Part shown: positions 12,553 to 26,400 of the stretch, one piece after another | Position numbering within the stretch: position 1 is the first letter of the stretch | How the letters are laid out: every line of letters begins with the position of its first letter | NCBI RefSeq assembly: GCF_051014685.1 | Contig: NW_027478457.1 | Coordinates: 683,553-747,552 of the forward strand | DNA from: Ptiloglossa arizonensis | Taxonomy: Eukaryota; Arthropoda; Insecta; Hymenoptera; Colletidae | Reading direction: 5' to 3' | Length of the DNA stretch: 64,000 nt | Translations under genes and position numbers: made by a program | The notes under the pieces: generated by a model | The model's input: only the letters and a program-made list of their open reading frames with translations | What the model was told of the DNA's origin: nothing | The model's database searches: none

Positions 12553-15500
12553 TAGAAACTCGCCCGATTACAACGGTATGTGTATTTTTACTCTAGGCCA
12601 TTATGGCTAAGCGTTTGGAGCAGCAGAATTGCAAAAAATTTTTTGCCTTCTCAACCATTTCTTGGCTTCATAATACCCTATCTCGCGAACGGATTGACTT
12701 AACCCAAAAATTCCTATTGCATCTGAAAGTAGAAACTCGCCCGATTACAAAGGTATATGCATTTTCTCCCTAGGCCTATCTGGTTAAGCGTTTGGAGCAG
12801 CAGAAGTGCGAAAAATTTGTTGTCTTCTCAACCATTTCTTGGCTTCAAACTCCCATATCTCGCGAACGGATTGACCTAACCCAAAAATTCCTATTGCATC
12901 TGAACGTAGAAACTCGCCCGATTAGAACGATATGCGTATTCTTTCCCTTGGCCATTCTGGTTAAGCGATTGGAGCAGCAGAATTGCGAAAAATTTCTGGC
13001 CTTCTCAACCATTTCTTGGCTTCAAACTCCCTTATCTTGCGAACGGATGGCCCTAACCCAAAAATTCCTGTTGCGTATGAAAGTAGAAACTCGCCCGATT
13101 ACAGCGGTATGTGTATTTTTTCCCTAGGCTATTCTGGTTAAGCGATTGGAGTAGCAGAAGTGCGAAAAATTTGTTGTCTTGTCAACCATTTCTTAGCTTC
13201 ATAGTCCCATATCTCGCGAACGGATTGACCAAACCCGAAAATTCCTGCTGCGTCTGAAAGCAGAAACTCGCCCGATTACAACGGCATGTGTATTTTTTCC
13301 CTAGGCCAATCTGGTTAAGCGATTGGAGCAGCAGAATTGCGAAAAATTTGTTGTCTCGTCAACCATTTCTTTGCTTCAAACTCCCATATCTCGCGAAAGG
13401 ATTGACCTAACCCAAAAATTCGTATTGCATCTGAAAGTAGAAACTCGCCGGATTACAATGGTACGTGTATTTTTACTCTAGGCTATTCTGGTTAAGCGTT
13501 TGGAGCAGCAGAATTGCGAAAAATTTTATGCCTTCTCCACCATTTCTTGGCTTCATAATACCCTATCTCGCGAACGGATTGACCTAACCCAAAAATTCCT
13601 ATTGCATCTGAATGTAGAAACTCGCCCGATTACAACGGTATGTGTATTTTTTCCCTACGCCATTCTGGTTAAGCGTTTGGAGCAGCAGAAGTGCGAAAAA
13701 TTTCTGGCCTTCTCAACCATTTCTTGGCTTCAAACTCCCTTATCTTGCGAACGGATTGTCCTAACCCAAAAATTCCTATTGCATCCGAAAGTAGAAGCTC
13801 GCCCGATTACAACGGTATGCGTGTTTCTCCCCTAGGCCATTCTGGTTAATCGTTTGGAGCAGCAGAATTGCGAAAAATTTCTGGCCTTCTCAACCATTTC
13901 TTGGCTTCAAACTCCCTTATCTTGCGAACGGATGGACCTAACCCAAAAATTCCTATTGCATCCGAAAGTAGAAACTCGCCCGATTTCAACGGTATGCGTA
14001 TTTTTTCCCTAGGCCATTCTGGTTAAGCGATTGGACCAGCAGAATAGCGAAAAATTTTTTGCCTTGTCAACCATTTCTTGGCTTCATACTCCCATACCTC
14101 GCGAACGGATTGACCTAACCCAAAAATTCCTGTTGCGTATGAAAGTAGAAACTCGCCCGATTACAGCGGTATGTGTATTTTTTCCCTAGGCTATTCTGGT
14201 TAAGCGATTGGAGTAGCAGAAGTGCGAAAAATTTGTTGTCTTGTCAACCATTTCTTAGCTTCAGAGTCCCATATCTCGCGAACGGATTGAACTAACCCAA
14301 AGATTCCTATTGCATCTGAAAGTAGAAACTCGCCCGATTACAACGGTATGTGTATTTTTTCCCTAGGCCATTCTGGATAAGCGATTGGAGCAGCAGAATT
14401 GCGAAAAATTTGTTCTCTTCTCTACCACTTCTTAGCTTCAAACTCCCAAATCTCGCGAACGGATTGACCTAACCCAAAAATTCCTATTGCATCTTAAAGT
14501 AGAAACACGCCCGATTACAACGGTATGTGTGTTTCTCCCCTAGGCCATTCTGGTTAATCGTTTGGAGCAGCAGAATTGCGAAAAATTTCTGGCCTTCTCA
14601 ACCATTTCTTGGTTTCAAACTCCCTTATCTTGCGAACGGATGGACCTAACCCAAAAATTCCTATTGCATCCGAAAGTAGAAACTCGCCCGATTACAACGG
14701 TATGCGTATTTTTTCCCTAGGCCATTCTGGTTAATCGTTTGGAGCAGCAGAATTGCGAAAAATTTCTGGCCTTCTCAACCATTTCTTGGCTTCAAACTCC
14801 CTTATCTTGCGAACGGATGGCCCTAACCCAAAAATTCCTATTGCATCCGAAAGTAGAAACTCGCCCGATTACAACGGTATGTGTATTTTTTCCCTAGGCC
14901 ATTCTGGTTAAGCGATTGGAGCAGCAGAAGTGCCAAAAATTTTCTGTCTTGTCAACTACTTCTTGGCTTCAAAGTCCCATATCTCGCGAACGGATTGACC
15001 TAACCCAGAAATTCCTATTGCATCCGAAAGTAGAAACTCGCCCGATTACAACGGTATGTGCATTTTTTCCCTAGGCCATTCTGGATAAGCGATTGGAGCA
15101 GCAGAATTGCGAAAAATTTGTTCTCTTCTCTACCACTTCTTAGCTTCAAACTCCCAAATCTCGCGAACGGATTGACCTAACCCAAAAATTCCTATTGCAT
15201 CTTAAAGTAGAAACACGCCCGATTACAACGGTATGTGTGTTTCTCCCCTAGGCCATTCTGGTTAATCGTTTGGAGCAGCAGAATTGCGAAAAATTTCTGG
15301 CCTTCTCAACCATTTCTTGGTTTCAAACTCCCTTATCTTGCGAACGGATGGACCTAACCCAAAAATTCCTATTGCATCCGAAAGTAGAAACTCGCCCGAT
15401 TACAACGGTATGCGTATTTTTTCCCTAGGCCATTCTGGTTAATCGTTTGGAGCAGCAGAATTGCGAAAAATTTCTGGCCTTCTCAACCATTTCTTGGCTT

Positions 15501-18090
15501 CAAACTCCCTTATCTTGCGAACGGATGGCCCTAACCCAAAAATTCCTATTGCATCCGAAAGTAGAAACTCGCCCGATTACAACGGTATGTGTATTTTTTC
15601 CCTAGGCCATTCTGGTTAAGCGATTGGAGCAGCAGAAGTGCCAAAAATTTTCTGTCTTGTCAACTACTTCTTGGCTTCAAAGTCCCATATCTCGCGAACG
15701 GATTGACCTAACCCAGAAATTCCTATTGCATCCGAAAGTAGAAACTCGCCCGATTACAACGGTATGTGCATTTTTTCCCTAGGCCATTCTGGTTAAGCGT
15801 TTGGAGCAGCAGAATTGCGAAGAATTTGTTCTCTTCTCTACCACTTCTTAGCTTCAAACTCCCAAATCTCGCGAATGGATTGACCTAACCCAAAAATTCC
15901 TATTGCATCTTAAAGTAGAAACACGCCCGATTACAACGGTATGTGTGTTTTTCCCCTACGCCATTCTGGTTAAGCGTTTGGAGCAGCAGAAGTGCGAAAA
16001 ATTTGTTGTCTTCTCAACCATTTCATAGCTTCAAACTCCCATATCTTGCGAACGGACTGACCTAACCCAAAAATTCCTATAGCATCCGAAAGTAGAAACT
16101 CGCCCGATTACAACGGTATGCGTATTTTTTCCCTAGGCCATTCTGGTTAAGCGATTGGAGCAGCAGAAGTGCGAAAAATTTGTTCTCTTCTCAACCATTT
16201 CATAGCTTCAAACTCCCATATCTCCCGAACGGATTGACCTAAACCAAAAATTCCGATTGCATCTGAAAGTAGAAACTCGCCCGATTACAACGGTATGTGT
16301 ATTTTTCTCCTAGGCCATTCTGGTTAAGCGATTGGGGCAGCAGAATTGCGAAAAATTTGTTGTCTTCTCAACCATTTCTTCGCTTCATAGTCCCATATCT
16401 CGCGAACGGATTGACCAAACCCAAAAATTCCTGCTGCGTCTGAAAGCAGAAACTCGCCCGATTACAACGGCATGTGAATTTTTTCCCTAGGCCAATCTGG
16501 TTAAGCGATTGGAGCAGCAGAATTGCGAAAAATTTGTTGTCTCGTCAACCATTTCTTTGCTTCAAACTCCCATATCTCGCGAACGGATTGACCTAACCCA
16601 AAAATTCGTATTGCATCTGAAAGTAGAAACTCGCCGGATTACAATGGTACGTGTATTTTTACTCTAGGCTATTCTGGTTAAGCGTTTGGAGCAGCAGAAT
16701 TGCGAGAAATTTTATGCCTTCTCCACCATTTCTTGGCTTCATAATACCCTATCTCGCGAACGGATTGACCTAACCCAAAAATTCCTATTGCATCTGAATG
16801 TAGAAACTCGCCCGATTACAACGGTATGTGTATTTTTTCCCTACGCCATTCTGGTTAAGCGTTTGTAGCAGCAGAAGTGCGAAAAATTTCTGGCCTTCTC
16901 AACCATTTCTTGGCTTCAAACTCCCTTATCTTGCAGATAATGCGGATTGACCTAACCCAAAAATTCCTATTGCATCCGAAAGTAGAAGCTCGCCCGATTA
17001 CAACGGTATGCGTGTTTCTCCCCTAGGCCATTCTGGTTAATCGTTTGGAGCAGCAGAATTGCGAAAAATTTCTGGCCTTCTCAACCATTTCTTGGCTTCA
17101 AACTCCCTTATCTAGCGAACGGATGGACCTAACCCAAAAATTCCTATTGCATCCGAAAGTAGAAACTCGCCCGATTTCAACGGTATGCGTATTTTTTCCC
17201 TAGGCCATTCTGGTTAAGCGATTGGACCAGCAGAATAGCGAAAAATTTTTTGCCTTGTCAACCATTTCTTGGCTTCATACTCCCATACCTCGCGAACGGA
17301 TTGACCTAACCCAAAAATTCCTGTTGCGTATGAAAGTAGAAACTCAACCCGATTACAGCGGTATGTGTATTTTTTCCCTAGGCTATTCTGGTTAAGCGAT
17401 TGGAGTAGCAGAAGTGCGAAAAATTTGTTGTCTTGTCAACCATTTCTTAGCTTCAAAGTCCCATATCTCGCGAACGGATTGAACTAACCCAAAGATTCCT
17501 ATTGCATCTGAAAGTAGAAACTCGCCCGATTACAACGGTATGTGTATTTTTTCCCTAGGCCATTCTGGATAAGCGATTGGAGCAGCAGAATTGCGAAAAA
17601 TTTGTTCTCTTCTCTACCACTTCTTAGCTTCAAACTCCCGAATCTCGCGAATGGATTGACCTAACCCAAAAATTCCTATTGCGTATGAAAGTAGAAACTC
17701 GCCCGATTACAACGGTATATGCATTTTTTCCCTAGGCCATTCTGGTTAAGCGTTTGGAGCAGCAGAAGTGCGAAAAATTTGTTGTCTTCTCAACCATTTC
17801 TTGGCTTCAAACTCCCATATCTCGCGAACGGATTGACCTAACCCAAAAATTCCTATTGCATCTGAACGTAGAAACTCGTCCGATTAGAGCGGTATGCGTA
17901 TTTTTTGCCTTGGCCATTCTGGTTAAGCGATTGGAGCAGCAGAAGTGCGAAAAATTTGTTCTCTTCTCAATCATTTCTTGGCTTCAAACTCCCATATATC
18001 GCGAAAGGATTGACCTAACCCAAAAATTCCTGTTGCGTATGAAAGTAGAAACTCGCCCGATTACAACGGTATGTGTATTTTTACTCTAGG
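12553..18090 (+). repeat. Large higher-order repeat, copy 2 (31 monomers, 5,493 bp)
   Basis: This is the second copy of the block starting at 7,060. It stays in register to about 18,090, where GGCCATCATGGTTAAG replaces the GGCCATTATGGCTAAG that follows copy 1. I noticed only one difference by eye, A at 16,081 against T at 10,588. A full alignment may add more. Both insertion markers are present, near 16,934 and 17,346. The tandem arrangement and very low divergence fit a single recent unequal exchange. An assembly duplication is the alternative, and read depth would settle it. Confidence 0.93.
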
Positions 18091-21000
18091 CCATCATGGT
18101 TAAGCGTTTGGAGCAGCAGAATTGCGAAAAAGTTGTTCTCTTCTCAACCATTTCTTAGCTTCAAACTCCCATATCTCGCAAACGGATTGACCTAACCCAA
18201 AAATTCCCATTGCATCTGAAAGTAGAAACTCGCCCGATTACAACGGTATGTGCATTTTTTCCCTAGGCCATTCTGGTTAAGCATTTGGAGCAGCAGAATT
18301 GCGAAAAATTTTTTGCCTTCTCAACCATTTCTTGGCTTCAAACTCCCATATCTCGCGAACGGATTGACCCAACCCAAAAATTCCTGTTGCGTCTGAAAGT
18401 AGAAACTCGCCCGATTACAACGGTATGTGTATTTTTTCCCTAGGCCATTCTGGTTAAGCGTTTGGAGCAGCAGAATTGCGAAAAACTTTTTGCGTTCTCA
18501 ACCATTTCTTGGCTTCAAACTCCCATATCTCGCGAACGGATTGACCTAACCCAAAAATTCCTGTTGCGTATGAAAGTAGAAACTCGCCCGATTACAACGG
18601 TGTGTGTATTTTTACTCTAGGCCATTATGGTTAAGCGTTTGGAGCAGCAGAATTGTGAAACATTTTTTGCCTTCTCAACCATTTCTTGGCTTCATAATAC
18701 CCTATCTCGCGAACGGATTGACTTAACCCTAAAATTCCTATTGCATCTGAAAGTAGAAACTCGCCCGATTACAAGGGTATGTGCATTTTTTCCCTAGGCC
18801 ATTCTGGTTAATCGTTTGGAGCAGCAGAATTGCGAAAAATTTATTCTCATCTCAACCATTTTTTAGCTTCAAACTCCCATATCTCGCGAACGGATTGACC
18901 TAACCCAAAAATTCCTATTGCATCTGAAAGTAGAAACTCGCCCCATTACAACGGTATGTGCATTTTTTCCCTAGGCCATTCTGGTTAAGCGTTTGGAGCA
19001 GCAGAATTGCGAAAAATTTTTTGCCTTCTCAACCATTTCTTGGCTTCAAACTCCCATATCTCGCGAACGGATTGACCTAACCCAAAAATTCCTATTGCAT
19101 CTGAACGTAGAAACTCGCTCGATTAGAACGGTATATGCATTTTTCCCCTAGGCCATTCTGGTTAAGCGTTTGGAGCAGCAGAAGTGCGAAAAATTTGTTG
19201 TCTTCTCAACCATTTCTTGGCTTCAAACTCCCATATCTCGCGAACGGATTGACCTAACCCAAAAATTCCTGTTGCGTATGAAAGTAGGAACTCGCCCGAT
19301 TACAACAGTATGTGTATTTTTTCCCTAGGCCATTCTGGTTAAGCGTTTGGAGCAGCAGAAGTGCGAAAAGTTTGTGGCCTTCTCAACCATTTCTTGGCTT
19401 CAAACTCCCTTATCTTGCGAACGGATTGACCTAACCCAAAAATTGCTATTGCATTTTAAAGCAGAAACTCGCCCGATTACAACCGTATGTGTATTTTTAC
19501 TCTAGGCCATTCTGGTTCAGCGTTTGGAGCAGCAGAATTGCGAAAAATTTTTTGCCTTCTCAACCATTTCTTGGCTTCATAATACCATATCTCGCGAACG
19601 GATTGACTTAACCCAAAAATTCCTATTGCATCTGAAAGTAGAAACTCGCCCGATTACAACGGTATGTGCATTTTCTCCCTAGGCCATTCTGGTTAAGCGT
19701 TTGGAGCAGCAGAAGTGCGAAAAATTTGTTGTTTTCTCAACCATTTCTTAGATTCAAACTCACATATCTCGCGAACGGATTGACCTAACCCAAAAAATCC
19801 TATTGCATCTGAAATTAGAAACTCGCCCAATTACAACGGTATGCGTATTTTTTCCCTTGGCCATTCTGGTTAAGCGATTGGAGCAGCAGAAGTGCGAAAA
19901 ATTTGTTCTCTTCTCAACCATTTCTTGGCTTCAAACTCCCATATATCGCGAAAGGATTGACCTAACCCAAAAATTCCTATTGCATCTGAAAGTAGAAACT
20001 CGCCCGATTACATCGGTATATGCATTTTTTCCCTAGGCCATTCTGGTTAAGCGTTTGGAGCAGCAGAATTGCGAAAAATTTGTTCTCTTCTCAACCATTT
20101 CTTAGGTTCAAACTCCCATATCTCGCAAACGGATTGACCTAACCCAATAATTCCCATTGCATCTGAAAGTAGAAACTCGCCCGATTACAACGGTATGTGC
20201 ATTTTTTCCCTAGGCCATTCTGGTTAAGCGTTTGGAGCAGCAGAATTGCGAAAAATTTGTTCTCTTCTCAACCATTTCTTAGGTTCAAACTCCCATATCT
20301 CGCAAACGGATTGACCTCACCCAAAAATTCCCATTGCATCTGAAAGTAGAAACTCGCCCGATTACAACGGTATGTGCATTTTTTCCCTAGGCCATTCTGG
20401 TTAAGCGTTTGGAGCAGCAGAATTGCGAAAAACTTTTTGCGTTCTCAACCATTTCTTGGCTTCAAACTCCCATATCTCGCGAACGGATTGACCTAACCCA
20501 AAAATTCCTGTTGCGTATGAAAGTAGAAACTCGCACGATTACAACGGTGTGTGTATTTTTACTCTAGGCCATTATGGTTAAGCGTTTGGAGCAGCAGAAT
20601 TGTGAAACATTTTTTGCCTTCTCAACAATTTCTTGGCTTCATAATACCCTATCTCGCGAACGGATTGACTTAACCCTAAAATTCCTATTGCATCTGAAAG
20701 TAGAAACTCGCCCGATTACAAGGGTATGTGCATTTTCTCCCTAGGCCATTCTGGTTAAGCGTTTGGAGCAGCAGAAGTGCGAAAAATTTGTTGTCTTCTC
20801 AACCATTTCTTGGCTTCAAACTCCCATATCTCGCGAACGGATTGACCTAACCCAAAAATTCCTATTGCATCTGAACGTAGAAACTCGCCCGATTAGAACG
20901 GTATGCGTATTTTTTCCCTTGGCCATTCTGGTTAAGCGATTGGAGCAGCAGAAGTGCGAAAAATTTGTTCTCTTCTCAACCATTTCTTGGCTTCAAACTC

Positions 21001-23400
21001 TCATATATCGCGAAAGGATTGACCTAACCCAAAAATTCCTATTGCATCTGAAAGTAGAATCTCGCCCGATTACAACGGTATATGCATTTTTTCCCTAGGC
21101 CATTCTGGTTAATCGTTTGGAGCAGCAGAATTGCGAAAAATTTATTCTCATCTCAACCATTTTTTAGCTTCAAACTCCCATATCTCGCGAACGGATTGAC
21201 CTAACCCAAAAATTCCTATTGCATCTGAAAGTAGAAACTCGCCCCATTACAACGGTATGTGCATTTTTTCCCTAGGCCATTCTGGTTAAGCGTTTGGAGC
21301 AGCAGAATTGCGAAAAATTTTTTGCCTTCTCAACCATTTCTTGGCTTCAAACTACCATATCTCGCGAACGGATTGACCTAACCCAAAAATTCCTATTGCA
21401 TCTGAACGTAGAAACTCGCTCGGTTAGAACGGTATATGCATTTTTCCCCTAGGCCATTCTGGTTAAGCGTTTGGAGCAGCAGAAGTGCGAAAAATTTGTT
21501 GTCTTCTCAACCATTTCTTGGCTTCAAACTCCCATATCTCGCGAACGGATTGACCTAACCCAAAAATTCCTGTTGCGTATGAAAGTAGGAACTCGCCCGA
21601 TTACAACAGTATGTGTATTTTTTCCCTAGGCCATTCTGGTTAAGCGTTTGGAGCAGCAGAAGTGCGAAAAGTTTGTGGCCTTCTCAACCATTTCTTGGCT
21701 TCAAACTTCCTTATCTTGCGAACGGATTGACCTAACCCAAAAATTGCTATTGCATTTTAAAGCAGAAACTCGCCCGATTACAACCGTATGTGTATTTTTA
21801 CTCTAGGCCATTCTGGTTCAGCGCTTGGAGCAGCAGAATTGCGAAAAATTTTTTGCCTTCTCAACCATTTCTTGGCTTCATAATACCCTATCTCGCGAAC
21901 GGATTGACTTAACCCAAAAATTCCTATTGCATCTGAAAGTAGAAACTCGCCCGATTACAACGGTATGTGCATTTTCTCCCTAGGCCATTCTGGTTAAGCG
22001 TTTGGAGCAGCAGAAGTGCGAAAAATTTGTTGTTTTCTCAACCATTTCTTAGATTCAAACTCACATATCTCGCGAACGGATTGACCTAACCCAAAAAATC
22101 CTATTGCATCTGAAATTAGAAACTCGCCCAATTACAACGGTATGCGTATTTTTTCCCTTGGCCATTCTGGTTAAGCGATTGGAGCAGCAGAAGTGCGAAA
22201 AATTTGTTCTCTTCTCAACCATTTCTTGGCTTCAAACTCCCATATATCGCGAAAGGATTGACCTAACCCAAAAATTCCTATTGCATCTGAAAGTAGAAAC
22301 TCGCCCGATTACAACGGTATATGCATTTTTTCCCTAGGCCATTCTGGTTAAGCGTTTGGAGCAGCAGAATTGCGAAAAATTTGTTCTCTTCTCAACCATT
22401 TCTTAGGTTCAAACTCCCATATCTCGCAAACGGATTGACCTAACCCAAAAATTTCCATTGCATCTGAAAGTAGAAACTCGCCCGATTACAACGGTATGTG
22501 CATTTTTTCCCTAGGCCATTCTGGTTAAGCGTTTGGAGCAGCAGAATTGCGAAAAATTTATTCTCTTCTCAACCATTTCTTAGCTTCAAACTCCCATATC
22601 TCGCAAACGGATTGACCTAACCCAAAAATTCCCCTTGCATCTGAAAGTAGAAACCCGCCCGATTACAACGGTATTCGTATTTTTTCCCTAGGCTATTCTG
22701 GTTAAGCGTTTGGAGGAGCAGAATTCCGAAAAATTTTTTGCCTTCTCAACTATTTCTTGGCTTCAAACTCCCATATCTGGCGAACGGACTGACCTAACCC
22801 AAAAATTCCTGTTGCGTATGAAAGTAGAAACACGCCCGATTACAACGGTATGTGTATTTTTACTCTAGGCCATTATGGTTAAGCGTTTGGAGCAGCAGAA
22901 TTGCGAAAAATTTTTTGCCTTCTCAACCATTTCATGGTTTCATAATACCCTATCTCGCGAACGGATTGACCTAACCCAAAAATTCCTGTTGCATCTGAAA
23001 GTAGAAACTCGCCCGATTAGAACGGTATGCGTATTTTTTCCCTTGGCCATTCTGATTAAGCGATTGGAGCAGCAGAATTGCGAAAAATTTTTTGCCTTCT
23101 CAACTATTTCTTGGCTTCAAACTCCCATATCTCGCGAACGGACTGACCTAACCCAAAAATTCCTGTTGCGTATGAAAGTAGAAACTCGCCCGATTACAAC
23201 GGTATGTGTATTTTTACGCTAGGCCATTATGGTTAAGCGTTTGGTGCAGCAGAATTGCGAAAAATTTTTTGCCTTCTCAACCATTTCTTGGCTTCATAAT
23301 ACCCTATCTCGCGAACGGATTGACTTAACCCTAAAATTCCTATTGCATCTGAAAGTAGAAAATCGCCCGATTACAACGGTATGTGCATTTTCTTCCTAGG
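18091..23400 (+). repeat. Mosaic with 11- and 13-monomer spacings
   Basis: About 18,780-20,100 recurs at about 21,081-22,400 at an offset of 2,301 bases (13 monomers). Markers are TTATTCTCATCTCAACC (18,841 and 21,142) and the open stretches starting near 19,803 and 22,104. About 18,420-18,780 recurs at 20,367-20,727 at 1,947 bases (11 monomers), with the marker AATTGTGAAACATTTTTTGCC-like variant at 18,651 and 20,598. The two offsets differ by two monomers, so two monomers were added between the paired segments. The CTCGCAAACGG variant is frequent here. No gene or non-satellite sequence is visible. Confidence 0.8.
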
Positions 23401-26400
23401 CCATTCTGGTTAAGCGTTTGGAGCAGCAGAAGTGCGAAAAATTTGTTGTCTTTTCAACCATTTCTTGGCTTCAAACTCCCATATCTCGCGAACGGATTGA
23501 CCTAACCCAAAAATTCCTATTGCATCTGAACGTAGAAACTCGCCCGATTAGAACGGTATGCGTATTTTGTCCCTTGGCCATTCTGGTTAAGCGATTGGAG
23601 CAGCAGAAGTGCGAAATATTTGTTCTCTTCTCAACCATTTCATGGCTTCAAACTCCCATATATCGCGAAAGGATTGACCTAACCCAAAAATTCCTATTGC
23701 ATCTGAAAGTAGAATCTCGCCCGATTACAACGGTATATGCATTTTTTCCCTATGCCATTCCGGTTAAGCGTTTGGAGCAGCAGAATTGCGAAAAAATTGT
23801 TGTCCTCGCAACCATTTCTTAGCTTCAAACTCCCATATATCGCGAAAGGATTGACCTAACCCAAAAATTCCTATTGCATCTGAAAGTTGAATCTCGCCCG
23901 ATTACAACGGTATATGCATTTTTTCCCTAGGCCATTCTGGTTAAGCGTTTGGAGCAGCAAATTGCGAAAAATTAATTCTCTTCTCAACCATTTCTTAGCT
24001 TCAAACTCCCATATCTCGCGAAAGGATTGACCTAACCCAAAAATTCCTATTGCATCTGAAAGTTGAATCTCGCCCGATTACAACTGTATATGCATTTTTT
24101 CCCTAGGCCGTTCTGGTTAAGCGTTTGGAGCAGCAGAATTGCGAAAAATTTATTCTCTTCTCAACCAGTTCTTAGCTTCAAACTCCCATATCTCGCGAAC
24201 GGATTGACCTAACCCAAAAATTCCTATTGCATCTGAAAGTAGAAACTCGCCCCATTACAACGGTATGTGCATTTTTTCCCTAGGCCATTCTGGTTAAGCG
24301 TTTGGAGCAGCAGAATTGCGAAAAATTTTTTGCCTTCTCAACCATTTCTTGGCTTCAACCTCCCATATCTCGCGAACGGATTGACCCAACCCAAAAATTC
24401 CTGTTGCGTCTGAAAGTAGAAACTCGCCCGATTACATCGGTATGTGTATTTTTTCCCTAGGCCATTCTGGTTAAGCGATTGGAGCAGCAGAATTGCGAAA
24501 AATTTATTCTCTTCTCAACCATTTCTTAGCTTCAAACTCCCATATCTCGCGAACGGATTGACCTAACCCAAAAATTCCTACTGCATCTGAAAGTAGAATC
24601 TCGCCCGATTACAACGGTATATGCATTTTTTCCCTAGGCCATTCTGGTTAAGCGTTTGGAGCAGCAGAATTGCGAAAAATTTGTTCTCTTCTCAACCATT
24701 TCTTAGCTTCAAACTCCCATATCTCGCAAACGGATTGACCTAGCCCAAAAATTCCCATTGCATCTGAAAGTAGAAACTCGCCCGATTACAACGGTAGGTG
24801 TATTTTTTCCCTATGCCATTCCGGTTAAGCGTTTGGAGCAGCAGAATTGCGAAAAAATTGTTGTCCTCTCAACCATTTCTTAGCTTCAAACTCCCATATA
24901 TCGCGAAAGGATTGACCTAACCCAAAAATTCCTGTTGCGTATGAAAGTAGCAACTCGCCCTATTACAACGGTATGTGTATTTTAACTCTAGGCCATTATG
25001 GTTAAGCGTTTGGTGCAGCAGAATTGCGAAAAATTTTTTGCCTTCTCAACCATTTCTTGGCTTCATAATACCCTATCTCGCGAACGGATTGACTTAACCC
25101 TAAAATTCCTATTGCATCTGAAAGTAGAAACTCGCCCGATTACAACGGTATGTGCATTTTCTCCCTAGGCCATTCTGGTTAAGCGTTTGGAGCAGGAGAA
25201 GTGCGAAAAATTTGTTGTCTTCTCAACCATTTCTTGGCTTCAAACTCCCATATCTCGCGAACGGATTGACCTAACCCAAAAATTCCTATTGCATCTGAAC
25301 GTAGAAACTCGCCCGATTAGAACGGTATGCGTATTTTGTCCCTTGGCCATTCTGGTTAAGCGATTGGAGCAGCAGAAGTGCGAAATATTTGTTCTCTCCT
25401 CAACCATTTCATGGCTTCAAACTCCCATATATCGCGAAAGGATTGACCTAACCCAAAAATTCCTATTGCATCTGAAAGTAGAATCTCGCCCGATTACAAC
25501 GGTATATGCATTTTTTCCCTAGGCCATTCTGGTTAAGCGTTTGGAGCAGCAGAATTGCGAAAAATTTGTTCTCTTCTCAACCATTTCTTAGCCTCAAACT
25601 CCCATATCTCGCAAACGGATTGACCTAACCCAAAAATTCCCATTGCATCTGAAAGTAGAAACTCGCCCGATTACAACGGTATGTGCATTTTTTCCGTAGG
25701 CCATTCTGGTTAAGCGTTTGGAGCAGCAGAATTGCGAAAAATTTATTCTCTTCTCAACCATTTCTTAGCTTCAAACTCCCATATCTCGCGAACGGATTGA
25801 CCTAACCCAAAAATTCCTATTGCATCTGAAAGTAGAAACTCGCCCCATTACAACGGTATGTGTATTTTTTCCCTAGGCCATTCTGGTTAAGCGTCTGGAG
25901 CAGCAGAATTGCGAAAAATTTTTTGCGTTCTCAACCATTTCTTGGCTTTAAACTCTCATATCTCGCGAACGGATTGACCTAACCCAAAAATTCCTATTGC
26001 ATCTGAACGTAGAAACTAGCCCGATTACAACGGTATGCGTATTTTTTCCCTTGGCCATTCTGGTTAAGCGATTGGAGCAGCAGAAGTGCGAAAAATTTGT
26101 TCTCTTCTCAACCATTTCTTGGCTTCAAACTCCCATATATCGCGAAAGGATTGACCTAACCCAAAAATTCCTATTGCATCTGAAAGTAGAATCTCGCCCG
26201 ATTACAACGGTATATGCATTTTTTCCCTAGGCCATTCTGGTTAAGCGTTTGGAGCAGCAGAATTGCGAAAAAATTGTTCTCTTCTCAACCATTTCTTAGC
26301 TTCAAACTCCCATATCTCGCAAACGGATTGACCTAGCCCAAAAATTCCCATTGCATCTGAAAGTAGAAACTCACCCGATTACAACGGTAGGTGTATTTTT

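Noticed and set aside
23418..23822. Longest open stretch (134 codons), and the other plus-strand open stretches of 60-128 codons
   Set aside because: They are the satellite read in one frame, start at TTG, CTG or GTG, recur at every duplicated block and stop at monomer TAG codons. Frame-shifting indels in the array are not avoided. There is no ribosome-binding, promoter or domain evidence.
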